From Euclidia mi (Eukaryota; Arthropoda; Insecta; Lepidoptera; Erebidae), in assembly GCA_944739405.2 (NCBI GenBank), contig OX123182.2:41851598-41915597 (forward strand): 64,000 nt of DNA, given 5' to 3'. Position numbers and translations under genes: made by a program. This document shows, piece by piece, positions 22,562 to 34,130 of the stretch; position 1 is the stretch's first letter, and each line of letters begins with the position of its first letter. The notes below the pieces were generated by a model that was not told the DNA's origin, made no database searches, and saw nothing but the letters and a program-made list of their open reading frames with translations.

Positions 22562-23159
22562 ATGGTTCTTGGAAGAAATTTGAAAAATGCTCAGAGAAAG
22601 TTTGAACAAGGAATCTTGGTCAATGACGTGCCTGTTGGAGATTTGGTACCGGATGGTCCTCCTACTGCTAAATAAATACGGGTGGAAAGGGGTTCAGATT
22701 TGATTAATTCTACCATCAACATTTTCAAGTGATTTCCATTCTTGGTGACGGTAATTGCTTATTCCGCGCATTTTCTTATTGTTTATATGGAAGTGAGAAC
22801 AAACATTATGAAATTCCTTTGGCCACTGTTGATAACATTGTCAATAAGACCATTACAAGTGCAACAGATTACAAACGTGTGATGGGTACCAATGGACAGT
22901 ATGCAGGGCATGCTTAACTTCAGAGTGTAAGTGAGCTTCAGATTACTCTGAAGGATATAGAGTGTCAATTCAGAGTTCACCTGGAAAATAGTAAAACGAT
23001 TACTGACTATGGTACTGGCGAAATTGTTCATAACTTGCTATTTTCTGGGCACCTGGACGAAGGACATTACAGTGTCCTAATGGAAAGAATGATAAGGCAG
23101 CACAGTCATATTGAAGAACTTTCTTTCGTCAATGTTCAGTTATACATATTATATTAAAT
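22562..23159 (+). pseudogene. Broken OTU-domain cysteine protease ORF (transposon-type), copy 1
   Basis: A frame from ATG 22562 encodes VLGRNLKNAQRKFEQG ... VPDGPPTAK, meets a stop, and continues as IRVERGSDLINSTINIF. It then shifts frame into VISILGDGNCLFRAFSYCLY. GDGNC is the catalytic-cysteine motif of OTU deubiquitinase-fold proteases. A further in-frame stop follows GQYAGHA, after which the frame resumes to HLDEGHYSVLM, which contains the usual catalytic-histidine position. So the core is recognisable but carries at least two stops and one frameshift. Stand-alone OTU domains of this kind occur in mobile elements, including some animal Helitrons, but I cannot say which element this came from. 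Confidence 0.7.
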
Positions 23160-23885
23160 ATCCCCAGTGCGCGGCAAACCATTCAGTAATGCCAAGGTCG
23201 AAATTTCACGATACCTAAGGTGCAACGCAAAGCCAATTTTGTGAGAAAATAAATTTTGTGTTATATGTATTTTTGGTAAGAATATCATCTTTTTACTTAT
23301 TAGATAAAGCTACAATGTACTCACCTATATGCAGGGCCGAACCTTCCCTATGTGTAATGTTTGCGGCGCACACAGGCGCCAAGGTGACAGGGGCGCCGCG
23401 CGCCGAGATATGCGTTAATTATAACACTTATTTTCGAAAAAGGATGCCAAAAAAGGCGCTTCACAGATTTCGCACACAGGCACAGTGACGTAGGAGGGGC
23501 AAATAATTTAGGCCGGAATTGTTAGGTAACGACTAAAAAAAAAAATCGCACACAGGCGCTGCATTGGGTCGGAACGGCCCTGCCTATATGTACATACCTA
23601 TATGTACCTAAGAGCTTTTTTATAATATTAAAATATGCTGTGGAGCAGCACGGGTCCTCTAGTATATAATTAACTTTGTAAGTTTTTAATTATCATCAAG
23701 TATTCTCGTAGCAAAGTAGTATTATATAGCGCGTAATTATGCTAAAGAGGTTTATTAGAGGTATCAAATCATATCATAAATCATTCATTCATCAGTTCTT
23801 ACCACTTATTTACCTTAAAAATAAATTATTAATATATCAACTCACTAATATCATCAATCTTCACATAAGGAAGTCGGTTATCTAC
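22677..23885 (+). repeat. 1,209-bp tandem duplication, copy 1
   Basis: Bases 22677-23885 repeat immediately as 23886-25094. I noticed one difference (AAAGAATG versus AAAAAATG, 23093/24302 region). The unit contains most of the OTU ORF, an hAT MITE and a Helitron-like end. The breakpoint lies inside the OTU reading frame, with 1-2 bp of shared sequence (T/CT) at the junction. Confidence 0.95.
23332..23582. mobile_element. hAT-type MITE with 8-bp target duplication
   Basis: The 251-bp element starts CAGGGCCGAACC and ends GGAACGGCCCTG. It is flanked on both sides by the 8-bp duplication CCTATATG, diagnostic for hAT transposons. GC-rich inside (GGCGCCGCGCGCCG), no transposase. Confidence 0.88.
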
Positions 23886-23919
23886 TACGGGTGGAAAGGG
23901 GTTCAGATTTGATTAATTC

Positions 23920-24368
23920 TACCATCAACATTTTCAAGTGATTTCCATTCTTGGTGACGGTAATTGCTTATTCCGCGCATTTTCTTATTGTTTATATGGA
24001 AGTGAGAACAAACATTATGAAATTCCTTTGGCCACTGTTGATAACATTGTCAATAAGACCATTACAAGTGCAACAGATTACAAACGTGTGATGGGTACCA
24101 ATGGACAGTATGCAGGGCATGCTTAACTTCAGAGTGTAAGTGAGCTTCAGATTACTCTGAAGGATATAGAGTGTCAATTCAGAGTTCACCTGGAAAATAG
24201 TAAAACGATTACTGACTATGGTACTGGCGAAATTGTTCATAACTTGCTATTTTCTGGGCACCTGGACGAAGGACATTACAGTGTCCTAATGGAAAAAATG
24301 ATAAGGCAGCACAGTCATATTGAAGAACTTTCTTTCGTCAATGTTCAGTTATACATATTATATTAAAT
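23920..24368 (+). pseudogene. OTU-domain protease ORF remnant, copy 2
   Basis: This is the same broken OTU frame as in copy 1, lacking the 5' part before IRVERGSDL because the duplication breakpoint falls there. GDGNC and GHYSVLM motifs and the same in-frame stop after GQYAGHA are retained. The shared stop shows that the ORF was already dead before the duplication. Confidence 0.7.
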
Positions 24369-24540
24369 ATCCCCAGTGCGCGGCAAACCATTCAGTAATG
24401 CCAAGGTCGAAATTTCACGATACCTAAGGTGCAACGCAAAGCCAATTTTGTGAGAAAATAAATTTTGTGTTATATGTATTTTTGGTAAGAATATCATCTT
24501 TTTACTTATTAGATAAAGCTACAATGTACTCACCTATATG

Positions 24541-24791
24541 CAGGGCCGAACCTTCCCTATGTGTAATGTTTGCGGCGCACACAGGCGCCAAGGTGACAGG
24601 GGCGCCGCGCGCCGAGATATGCGTTAATTATAACACTTATTTTCGAAAAAGGATGCCAAAAAAGGCGCTTCACAGATTTCGCACACAGGCACAGTGACGT
24701 AGGAGGGGCAAATAATTTAGGCCGGAATTGTTAGGTAACGACTAAAAAAAAAAATCGCACACAGGCGCTGCATTGGGTCGGAACGGCCCTG
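24541..24791. mobile_element. hAT-type MITE, duplicated copy
   Basis: Exact counterpart of 23332-23582 with the same 8-bp CCTATATG flanks. It was copied as part of the tandem duplication, not by a second transposition. Confidence 0.88.
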
Positions 24792-25369
24792 CCTATATGT
24801 ACATACCTATATGTACCTAAGAGCTTTTTTATAATATTAAAATATGCTGTGGAGCAGCACGGGTCCTCTAGTATATAATTAACTTTGTAAGTTTTTAATT
24901 ATCATCAAGTATTCTCGTAGCAAAGTAGTATTATATAGCGCGTAATTATGCTAAAGAGGTTTATTAGAGGTATCAAATCATATCATAAATCATTCATTCA
25001 TCAGTTCTTACCACTTATTTACCTTAAAAATAAATTATTAATATATCAACTCACTAATATCATCAATCTTCACATAAGGAAGTCGGTTATCTACTCATAC
25101 TTTAAATAATGCCAGTCTCATTGCCTCCTAAATAGCAGGTGCTTATTTCACGTGGAACAATAATTAATCTTTGAAACGTACTGAAAATTGCTTTAGGGAA
25201 TTGCGTGTAACGATGTTCGGAGGTAAGTTTCTGGAAACCGTAATACAACAAGACAATTTAACCGTGTAAACCCGCCGCATATATTGTATATTAATTGTAA
25301 TTTATGAATACCTACAAAGATTACTATATACTAGGATATCACATCGTGTTTGTAGTCGGCAATTAGTGA

Positions 25370-25700
25370 CACGTGCAAACGACCCCGTCGTTTGCAGCTC
25401 ACGCTCGGGAGGCTTACGAAAGTATCTTCCAATTTTAGTTGGCTACAAAGAAAGCTATCTTTTCCATCGTTTTTGATCTCGATATGGCACAGGCCGTCCC
25501 CTTAAGTACTCAAAGTCATAATTCATTCGAGATTGGGCAAGGAGAGGTATGTTAGACTCTACACTATAGAAGTAAGAGGCCTTCTCTCTAAACCTCGACG
25601 GTGTTCTACGATGACGTCCCGTAGCAGCAAATCCACGTGAGCTACTGCTTTACGACTTAGCCGTAGCCACTTGGAGTTTCCCGGACAGCTATGGAAACGT
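25370..25700. repeat. Probable diverged LINE sequence
   Basis: The GC content is higher than in the surroundings. Minus-strand phrases such as GTGGCTACGGCTAAGTCGTA and GGATTTGCTGCTACGGGACG fit an old non-LTR element, but no domain can be read. Confidence 0.3.
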
Positions 25701-26230
25701 GTCAATAATTAGATACATAAAAACATCAGATACAATGTTTTTACTATTTATAATTATATGTTACAGTATAGTTTAACTACATGCAGTAGTTTTTGCATTT
25801 GATTCACACGTCATACACTATATTTTTTATTTATTAAGTCTTGTGGTAGTAAAGATAATTATGTAACTATGATGAACGTGGTAGATTTTTAATTATTTTA
25901 AAGCGCTGTAGAAAAGGCTATTTTATTCTAATAAAGTTATGCATTATGCTTTTGTTCGACACCTCAGCATTGTATTATAATAATAAATAATGGAATGTAA
26001 CAGTTATTGTTACAACAAACTTACTTTGTATGCATAATATTATTATACTATACGTAGATGCATAAAATCATTACATAAAACATATACGACGATTGAAAGG
26101 TACTTGGGCGTTGTTAACGCTATATTCATCTAAATTAAATATACTTAGAAGAAACTATAAATGAACAGAAAAATCTTAAAAATTGATCAACAAATAATGA
26201 CTGCGAAATATGATATTAAACGGTTAATCG

Positions 26231-26359
26231 ACGTCTCACGTGACGGCTGGTTTATTCTTTGCTCAAAGAATCAGCAATGTCATCCAGCGTGGCAATGCTG
26301 CCAGCCTTCTGGGCACGTTACCCGATGATATTGATGCGGAGGCATTCTACGACGCCTAA
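26231..26359 (+). pseudogene. C-terminal end of a LINE ORF2
   Basis: An open frame of 43 codons ending in TAA reads TSHVTAGLFFAQRISNVIQ then RGNAASLLGTLPDDIDAEAF and YDA. The phrase ISNVIQRGNAASLLGTLP is a C-terminal motif I associate with Jockey/R1-type non-LTR retrotransposon proteins of Lepidoptera. Everything upstream is missing, as expected for 5' truncation on insertion. An AT-rich 3' region follows. Confidence 0.6.
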
Positions 26360-26429
26360 ACACACCTGTACATATTTTCCGTTTTTATTTTAAGATTGAA
26401 AAATATATATATTTAAAATTAATAATTTA

Positions 26430-29400
26430 TAATGTCTTGAAACCATTTATCGTAGATAAAAAGTCAAATGTGTACGTCGCTCACTCTCATTTGACCTAGT
26501 TTGACGATATCTTTGTTACCAACAGAGTGCTATGCGGAGGGTATCTATCGGGTACAAATCTACGGCGCGGACCAATGACATTTGGAAATATATTTTAATT
26601 TATCGTGTGCTGAGTTTGTTATTGTCTTCACTAGGCTATTGCGACGAAGTAGAAATAGAAATATTACTTTAATGATTCTGTTTTACTATTATAAATAATT
26701 AATGAATACAGGGCATACTTTCCATCATTTTAATCATCTGGTCAGGAAAATTTATCTGCAATTACAATAATTTATCCTCTTTTCTTATAAATTTATGTAT
26801 GTATATCATTATTGTGCTTTATGGTATGGTAATTATTATTACCATATGTAAACAGAAACAAAATTTGCATTGTATATTCAAACGTGATTATAACAATAGA
26901 ATATGGACAATTAAATAATGTTGTTATGCTTGATTTCCATTTTAAAATTTAAGAAACAAAGCATTGTTTCTTATTTTTCTTTCTTCATGGTGAGATCATG
27001 TCTTTTGTTTAAATTTCAAACAGAGTTTTGGTTTCAAATATATGATTTAGGTAGGTACTTATTAAGTTATATGTTCGTCTTTTGATTAATAGCTGGTTGT
27101 ATTGACGTGTTTGCTTAGTTCGTCTTTATAGCAAGTCAATACACCAAAATCACTTATAATCTGATTTTAGTTCAATTGAATGTAATAACATAATTATGTA
27201 AATAAATGCATCACGTTGTGTAAAAGTTCTTCTTTTCGTACTGCGAGAACTTTGTTTTAAAAACGTCTTAAATTACCACAAAAGTTAGAACATGATATAC
27301 GCTGTAGTAGACACATATGATAGTTATATAGTAGTCGGCAACGTAAGACATATATTTATGAAATACACTTTTTTTTATTTTATTGTCTTAAAATTTAAAT
27401 TTCAGCAGAAACACGAGAAGATGTCTTCGAAAAATAGCAATATCTTTAATAATTGTATAAGTAAATAAAGTGAAATAAGGTTCTATTATTTAAGGGTCTA
27501 TTCATATTTTATGAATGGTTTCGTCTACAAAAAGATGACCTTGTCAACCGTTGAGTTATTATAACGCAATTCTTTAAAGCAAAGTTTCAATGGAACAATA
27601 ACATTATAATATCCTTGAATGATAAAGGAACGATGACCTTAATTATGTAGAAATATGTTTATTGATCCAGTAGTAATCAATACCTGAAGAAAATTTCAAC
27701 AATAGTAAACTAATTTGACACACGAAACCATATTTCCAATATCGGTGCTTACCAATAACTCTGATAAACTATTTCCGTTTAGGAAGCATTACTTGCACAG
27801 AGTCGACGATCTTTGAAAGAAACAATAAAACAAAGGTGAACAAAGTGATGTAGTATGAGACAGGTGACCATTGAATATAATCTACTTGTTTAGTGCATGA
27901 TAACATGAAAAGGTATCATGACGTAACGTCTAAGACATAGGCTAGGCCTAGTTTATACTTTAGCGTCCCTATGGAATTGTCTGTATAATAATTGTAAGTG
28001 CATAGTTTTAAGTTATCTTTGTATACTTGATTATGGTCACATTAAAGATTTCTTTTTATCTAACAAAAAATAAGGGCGGAAAATAAGATAAATGTTTTGT
28101 ATAAACATTGAATGAATTAACATTGCGTAAGTTGTAAAATTTGATTGTTAGCAGTTAACTAAAGTACCTATTACATTTATTTTTGACACCAAGTAGTAAT
28201 TCTCTTTCCCTTTTTCAAGTAAATGAGTCCTACTTATGTTTTTCTTACAAGAAAACTTATACCTATATAAGCGATATTTCATTTTCTACCTGAGTCATAT
28301 TGAAGTACGATACTCTATAGTTAATTCTTCGCGAATAATTTTGGATGATTCATTGGTTGTAGTTTGATGTTTTAATGCATACATTTACGTTGGTCCAATG
28401 ACAATACTCAACAATACTCGAGCGGTCACAGTTGGACAAAATAGCGGATGTCATCAATGAATAATGGCTAATAATAGTGAACCATTTGACGAGTGTTCTA
28501 CTTAACCTTTGTGTAACGTGTGAATATTATGTAATTGCTGTACTACGGACGAAGAAGCGTTTAGATCATTATTTTTCTAAGAATTGCGTAGAGTTCCAAA
28601 TTGTCTTTCGGGATATATACCACGTAAATTTATTTCGAATACCTATCCGATATTTAGGTAAAGATGCCACATATTAAAACATACGTACCTACTTGATATC
28701 TGTCAGATATTTTCTGTATGAATGTTACTGGATTATATTTGAGTTTTTCTCGCGTGACTACGAGATCATTTGAAGAATAAAGGTTAAACGTCCGATAATA
28801 TTTTCTCAAAAGTGATTCACCCGGTCATTTGTGCAACGAACGATAAAGGAAATGACATTGACTGATAACGCTACTGCCTGATACTCATACATGCAATGAT
28901 AATATTTAAAGACTTGCTGCTTAACTTCACTTCCATGATTTTTAACAGTGATAACCTAAACAAATATTTTAAAACGGTACTATTTATTTAGAGTATGACG
29001 TAGAACACATTTTGTTATTGTACGAGACAATGTAATTCTGTGCTTATACAGGATACTTATTAAACACAGTAGCTTGCTATACAAATATAGAAATAAAACT
29101 ACATGTGAGAACTAAGTCTTATGTTCAATGACAAACCAAGTATAATTACATAGTAATCTATCCTTACATATTTATATTCCTAAGCTCCTAAGAAATGCAT
29201 GGATCTTTATCTGGCTGCATAGATGTAGATGTCTGGCTGAATGCCGTTGTGATTTAATACAAACCAAACAATATTGTTTTAAACACACAGTTTTATTGTT
29301 TTATATAAGTTGGTCTACCAACTATTGTTACAGCGTTATATGCAAGATACCCGAATAAACTAAGGAACTCAAATCTAAACTTGTTGTATGTACACTGTTC

Positions 29401-29744
29401 ACAAATATGTTTTCGCAGTTTGTTCATACGAAGGGTACTCTATTATTACATACCGGAAGAATCGTAGTAAGGAAAGGTCAATGAATATCAAAGGCCGCAG
29501 GAAATATCTAAGGAAAACTAATTCCAAATTGTCTTCACTAAGGATATTTTATTTCCAATAAGTAAACCTCACATGATGCTCTGAAGGTTCAATTGTCAGA
29601 TTAAATTGAGAAGTTTATTTGACTGTGTAAATCAGATCATCCAAGGCCTTTGACATGCTATGTGTGCGTTCATGTGAAACGATTGATGTCAATGGCGATG
29701 AAGCGTAAATTTTGTCAACTGTACTAGATGGATAGATACAGTAC
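26430..29744. other. Intronic AT-rich sequence
   Basis: Right part of intron 1. I recognised no exon, RNA gene or named repeat. Confidence 0.5.
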
Positions 29745-29928
29745 CTGTGGTTCGAAGCCGGCAAGCGAGGCGTAAGCAATTGACTGTGGTATCAATGTGA
29801 GGGCTATGGTGATACCAGCTATTAAGTCGCCAACTCCTATGCCCAGATTGTAGCTACGTGACCATTGTAGAATTGGGAACACACCGACGATTATTTTCTT
29901 TGGGTCTATTAGTTTCTTCATTCTTGAA
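29745..29928 (-). CDS. SLC26 sulfate/anion transporter, exon 1 (first visible)
   Basis: On the minus strand, acceptor TTTTTTTCTTACAG|T precedes 184 nt ending at donor CCACAG|GTACTG. The first base completes a codon begun in an unseen upstream exon, so the true start may lie further right. Alternatively the ATG at 29921 (MKKLIDPKKII) is used. The exon encodes FPILQWSRSYN, then GVGDLIAGITIALTLIPQSI and AYASLAGFEPQ. This is the N-terminal SLC26/SulP segment (P-x-x-x-W-x-x-x-Y-x-x-x-x-x-x-x-D-[LV]-x-A-G-[IL]-T) leading into the first transmembrane helix. The product would be a polytopic plasma- or lysosomal-membrane exchanger of sulfate and related anions. It is split by introns of 0.7 to 9.6 kb. 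Confidence 0.93.
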
Positions 29929-29962
29929 CTGTAAGAAAAAAACATCATTAGTGTCTCGCGCG

Positions 29963-30169
29963 TCTTAATATATAAAATCCTTGCGTTACTGACTGACTGA
30001 CAGACACGCTACAGCCGAAACTATTGGGCGCAGGAAGCTGAAGTTTGGCATGTATGTTCCTTGGAGACCGTAGGGGTGCACTAAGAATGGATTTCCCGAA
30101 ATTCTCACGGGATCGGCCAAAACGGGTAAATTTAAAAAAAATGCAGGCGTAGCTGCTGGCGTTCTCTAG
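29963..30169 (+). mobile_element. Non-autonomous Helitron, copy A
   Basis: It begins TCTTAATATATAAAATCCTT and ends with a small hairpin (GCAG-GCGTAG-CTGC) followed by CTCTAG|T. This fits Helitron ends (5' TC, 3' hairpin then CTAG). It starts 34 bp upstream of the exon 1 acceptor. Confidence 0.78.
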
Positions 30170-30314
30170 TTTTCAATAAGTTTAGTAAATTGATTTAAAT
30201 TGACAAGGTGGTCTGTTGCAAAAATTGCCTTTTTCTTGCCCCCTTGTTTGATTATTGTTTTGACCCACTTTAAAGTAAGAACGAAAGTAGGTAAGTATGG
30301 TAAGCAAACAAAAA

Positions 30315-30518
30315 TCTTAATATATAACATTCTTGCGTTACTGACTGACTGACAGACACGCTACAGCCGAAACTGTTGGGCGCAGGAAGCTGAAATTTAG
30401 CATGTGTGTTCCTTGGGGGCCGTAGGGGTGCACTAAGAAGGGATTTCCCGAAATTCCCACGGGATCGTCCAAAATGGGTAAATTAAAAAAAAACTGCAGG
30501 CGTAGCTGCGTCCTCTAG
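30315..30518 (+). mobile_element. Non-autonomous Helitron, copy B
   Basis: Same sequence as copy A in the same orientation, beginning TCTTAATATATAA between A and T and ending GCAGGCGTAGCTGCGTCCTCTAG|T. About 145 bp of unrelated sequence separates the copies. Confidence 0.8.
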
Positions 30519-31540
30519 TATGTTATAATATTATTATGACAAGCCTGGTACAGTGATTAGTTAGCTGGTAGATAAGACTGGCTGAAATTGTTATAATAAA
30601 TAATTTACCAATTTGACTCACAATTCTTTCATTTCATTTGTTATTTTCTATTTCTCAGAGGTTTGTATAGAAATTGCGCACTTCTATGCCACATGACTCT
30701 ACAGTAGTTAGATTTTCACTTAAGACACATTTTTATGTCGTAAATGCGATTTGGGTCACAGATATCTACTAACGGAGACACACTTTACTTAAATCTACTG
30801 CCCCAATTATTTATTTATTAAAACGACGTACACTACCAGGAAAATAATAAAAAAACATGAACTATGACGTTTGCTTTGAAAAGTACAGGGTTAACAGAAA
30901 CAAACAGAATTTTGGCGGCTTATTCATCGGGTAAATTTTTTTTGTCTTGTTTTTGGTTTCGAGTTCGAAATTGATATACTTGTTTGTGGCCTATATGGCA
31001 TAAAATATTAAATTCAGAATAATTACTACATTTGGGGCGACACTGGAATAAAATGTAGAGCGAATACGCATTTATTTATGTGGGGCAAAGTTTCATGACG
31101 CTATAGACGAATATAGGACAATCGACAAGACAGAATAGTTTTCAAGAATATGTAGAGTTACTAAGGTAGCTACGATATTTAGTAATACTACAGGTAGTGT
31201 CATATCGCCAATTTATCATGTACCTAATTAATCAAACTTAATCTTTGTTTTAATCATAATGTTGTAAATAACACTATCAATGATTTTGTACATATTATTA
31301 TTACCAACACTTTAATCTGGTTATCAGAAACCTGTGTAAGTATTATCCAAAATAAAATTAGTATCGTTTTTTATGTTAAATAATCTAAACATTCATGGTA
31401 TTACTTGGTTAATCGCCAATGGATTTCCTAATGATGCTATTATGAAATATTACGTGTATTCTCTAGCATAATAAAATTATTCATAGCACTAAGCAACTCA
31501 GCTTGAGGAAAATCAAGATCAGAGACTCGCAATGAGAATT
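30519..31540. other. AT-rich sequence
   Basis: No feature recognised; upstream intron or 5' flank of the transporter. Confidence 0.5.
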
Positions 31541-31544
31541 TACC

Positions 31545-32212
31545 GATTTTTAGGGTTCCGTCCCTCACAAGGTAAAAAAAGGAACCCTTATAAGATCACT
31601 TTCTTGTCCGTCTGTCTGTCTGTCTGTCTGTCCGTGTATCACCACCGATTTCTCAGGAACGGGTCGACCTAGCAAATTGAAATTCATATCAGATAGTGAG
31701 GTCTATGGTTCCTATTAGGTGTATAAAAAATCAGGGTCCTGAGTCAACCCGATAAAAAGACATGGTCAAAATTAGATTTTTGCGAAAACTTGTGAGATCA
31801 AAATGAACCTTAATTTTCAACTTTTTTAATTTTCAGAATTTTTCCTTTACTTGTGTTGTAAGACCTTGGTTTTAACCAAAATTTACAATTCTAGGTCAAC
31901 TGTAAGTACCTACCCTATAGGTTTAAGTTCGAAAACCTATATGGTAGTTCCCGTTGAACTAGAATCACGAAATTTGGCCAAAAGCAGGGTCTTACAGCAC
32001 AAATAAAGGAAAAATTACAAAAAAATAAAAAAGTGGAAAATTTAAGGGTGTCCCCATACATACATAGTAGACTTCATTTAAGATAGTCCTCTAAGTTGTA
32101 TGGGCGCTCATACAGATTTAGAGGACTAGCGTAATTAGCACCAACCTCAAATAAGGTAAAATGCGTACGGAACCCTCGGTGCACGGGTCAGACTCGCAAT
32201 TGCCCGAATTTT
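31545..32212 (+). repeat. Lepidopteran repeat beginning TTTTTAGGGTTCCG
   Basis: It starts TTTTTAGGGTTCCGTCCCTC, has a (GTCT)n run near 31606 and an internal long inverted repeat (about 31850-31890 against 31965-32015: TTTTTCCTTTACTTGTG and its complement). It ends GCACGGGTCAGACTCGCAATTG. This layout recurs in lepidopteran DNA as a non-coding interspersed element; I cannot assign it to a class. Confidence 0.55.
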
Positions 32213-33955
32213 TTTACGTGCCTCTAATATTACGTAATGTTTACCAACTGTACATGTAGCTGGACCAAGTAGCTAACTAATCGTTGCCGCTTTACGTGTT
32301 GTGACATCTTGGACATAAAATAATATTTTGGTATGTAGTAGGTCCATAATTAATTTAAAATAAAAGTAAAATGCCTTATATTTTTCTACAGATGGCGAGG
32401 TCGACAGATGTAACCCATGCCAGAACATCAACCGTCGAGGTTAATTACCGTTAAAGACCCTTCAGGTATATATTACTATGCATATAAGTCATGACAGTTT
32501 AAAAGTATACGTTGGTAGAAGATTCGTGAAAACTTATTTTAGTTTCGACTCTAGAAACTGGGTCTTATTGATATAAATCTTTGAAAGTCTGTCCTACTGA
32601 AAAATCAAAGGGCATGCAAATTTAAAACACAATGGTGTGAAATATCTTAGTTAAAATAGTTTAATTATGTCAAAAAACCACTGAAGTTAGAGGCAATATT
32701 AGAAAGTATACTATTACAAGCAGTGTCTACCTATAAACATCTATACAAGCTCTTCTTGCCAATGACATTGTACATTCTTGTTACTGTATTTATTTTATAG
32801 TTACACTGCAATATTTATTTTTGGTCTATTGAACACTAGGTACTGACTTCATACGAAGGCCGCACAGCTCTGCAGTGGAACTAAATTAGTAATAAAATTC
32901 ATTATAATCAAACAAAAAATGAACAATTGACGCCGATGTAACTTTATTGGTGAATTAAATTTGAAATATAGATTAGTTTAAAAAACTTGAACTATTATAC
33001 AGAGTGCTTATATTCAGTTTCAGTGAATCTAAAGCCATGATGGGGTATATTTATTCTAACATAATATCCGACCCAAAATTGTACCATTTATACAGAATTG
33101 GGCTTTTCTAATGAACAACTGTTGCCTGACCCCCGTTACCGAAAGTAATTGCGATATTCCAAGGCTCAGACTAGTGTAAGTATATTCAAGGGTGCTGGCT
33201 CTCCATTTCAACTGTCGGAGATCGTTATAACAGCGGAACACGACATTTTCCTAGAGGGAGGCATTGGGTGAGCGGTAGATAACAATTTAATACGTAAATA
33301 ACTTTGGAAAGTTTGAACTCGATACCACCCTGCTGAGCAGTTTCGTTGATATCACCATTTAAATAGCGTTGCCCTTAACACTTAATAAAATATCAGCTTC
33401 ATTAAATTATACCCACATAGTTATTCCACGGTTACTATGCGGATAAACGATTTGTTTATTCTACTGCTTTTTTATAGAACATCTTCAAGTTAAATCTAAC
33501 CACATGGTTTTCCCAAGATTGTTTACAACAGTCGCATGTACATGAGCAATGCGTAAAGTGTTGTAAAAAGCATTCATTATCCTTAATGATTTTCATTCCA
33601 CACGTATTGTCGTGATTTTAAATATCTGTAGCTTTGTGTATTAGATACATCTGTCACTATGTAAAGACAAGCCTGAGCCAAAAATCTTCATGTATTCAGA
33701 AACTAGTGTAGGTATCTAGTTTCTAGTTCTACGAATAAAGTGAGCATACATCTTAGATCAACATCCGATTTCCAAAGGCATTTGATCGCATGTTATTTCT
33801 CCGAAATATCTCACAAAAATGCAAATACGATTTACCACAATGGGAAAATCTATTTGAATAGCATAAACAAGCCCTCCAAATGAACTCTGTCGTTTCCACC
33901 ACTAAACCATCGTTCACGTATTTTCAATTTCCATGGGGAAAGGCTGGATTCACAA
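32213..33955. other. AT-rich sequence
   Basis: No feature recognised. Confidence 0.45.
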
Positions 33956-33956
33956 T

Positions 33957-34130
33957 CACTACATAGTATAAATTAAAGTCTGTCTTCTGTCTGTCTGTCC
34001 CTATGTATGCTTATATCTTAAAAACTACGCAACGGATTTTAATGCGAATTTTTTCATTTGATATAATGATTCAAGAGGAAGGTTTATATGTATAATAGAG
34101 GCGGGCGAAGCCGCTGACGACGTCTAGTAT
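33957..34130 (+). mobile_element. Short Helitron-like element
   Basis: Contains AAAGTCTGTCTTCTGTCTGT, CAACGGATTTTAATGCGAAT, and ends GGCGGGCGAAGCCGCTGACG-ACGTCTAG|T. The same element appears inverted at 56262-56430 and 57578-57745. Confidence 0.6.

Larger units (their letters stand above)
23886..25094 (+). repeat. 1,209-bp tandem duplication, copy 2
   Basis: Second head-to-tail copy. Near-identity means either a very recent duplication or an assembly duplication of one allele. Confidence 0.95.

Noticed and set aside
31600..31632. Short direct repeats GTCT as a possible CRISPR or functional array
   Set aside because: Simple microsatellite inside a lepidopteran interspersed repeat; CRISPR is not expected in an animal genome.
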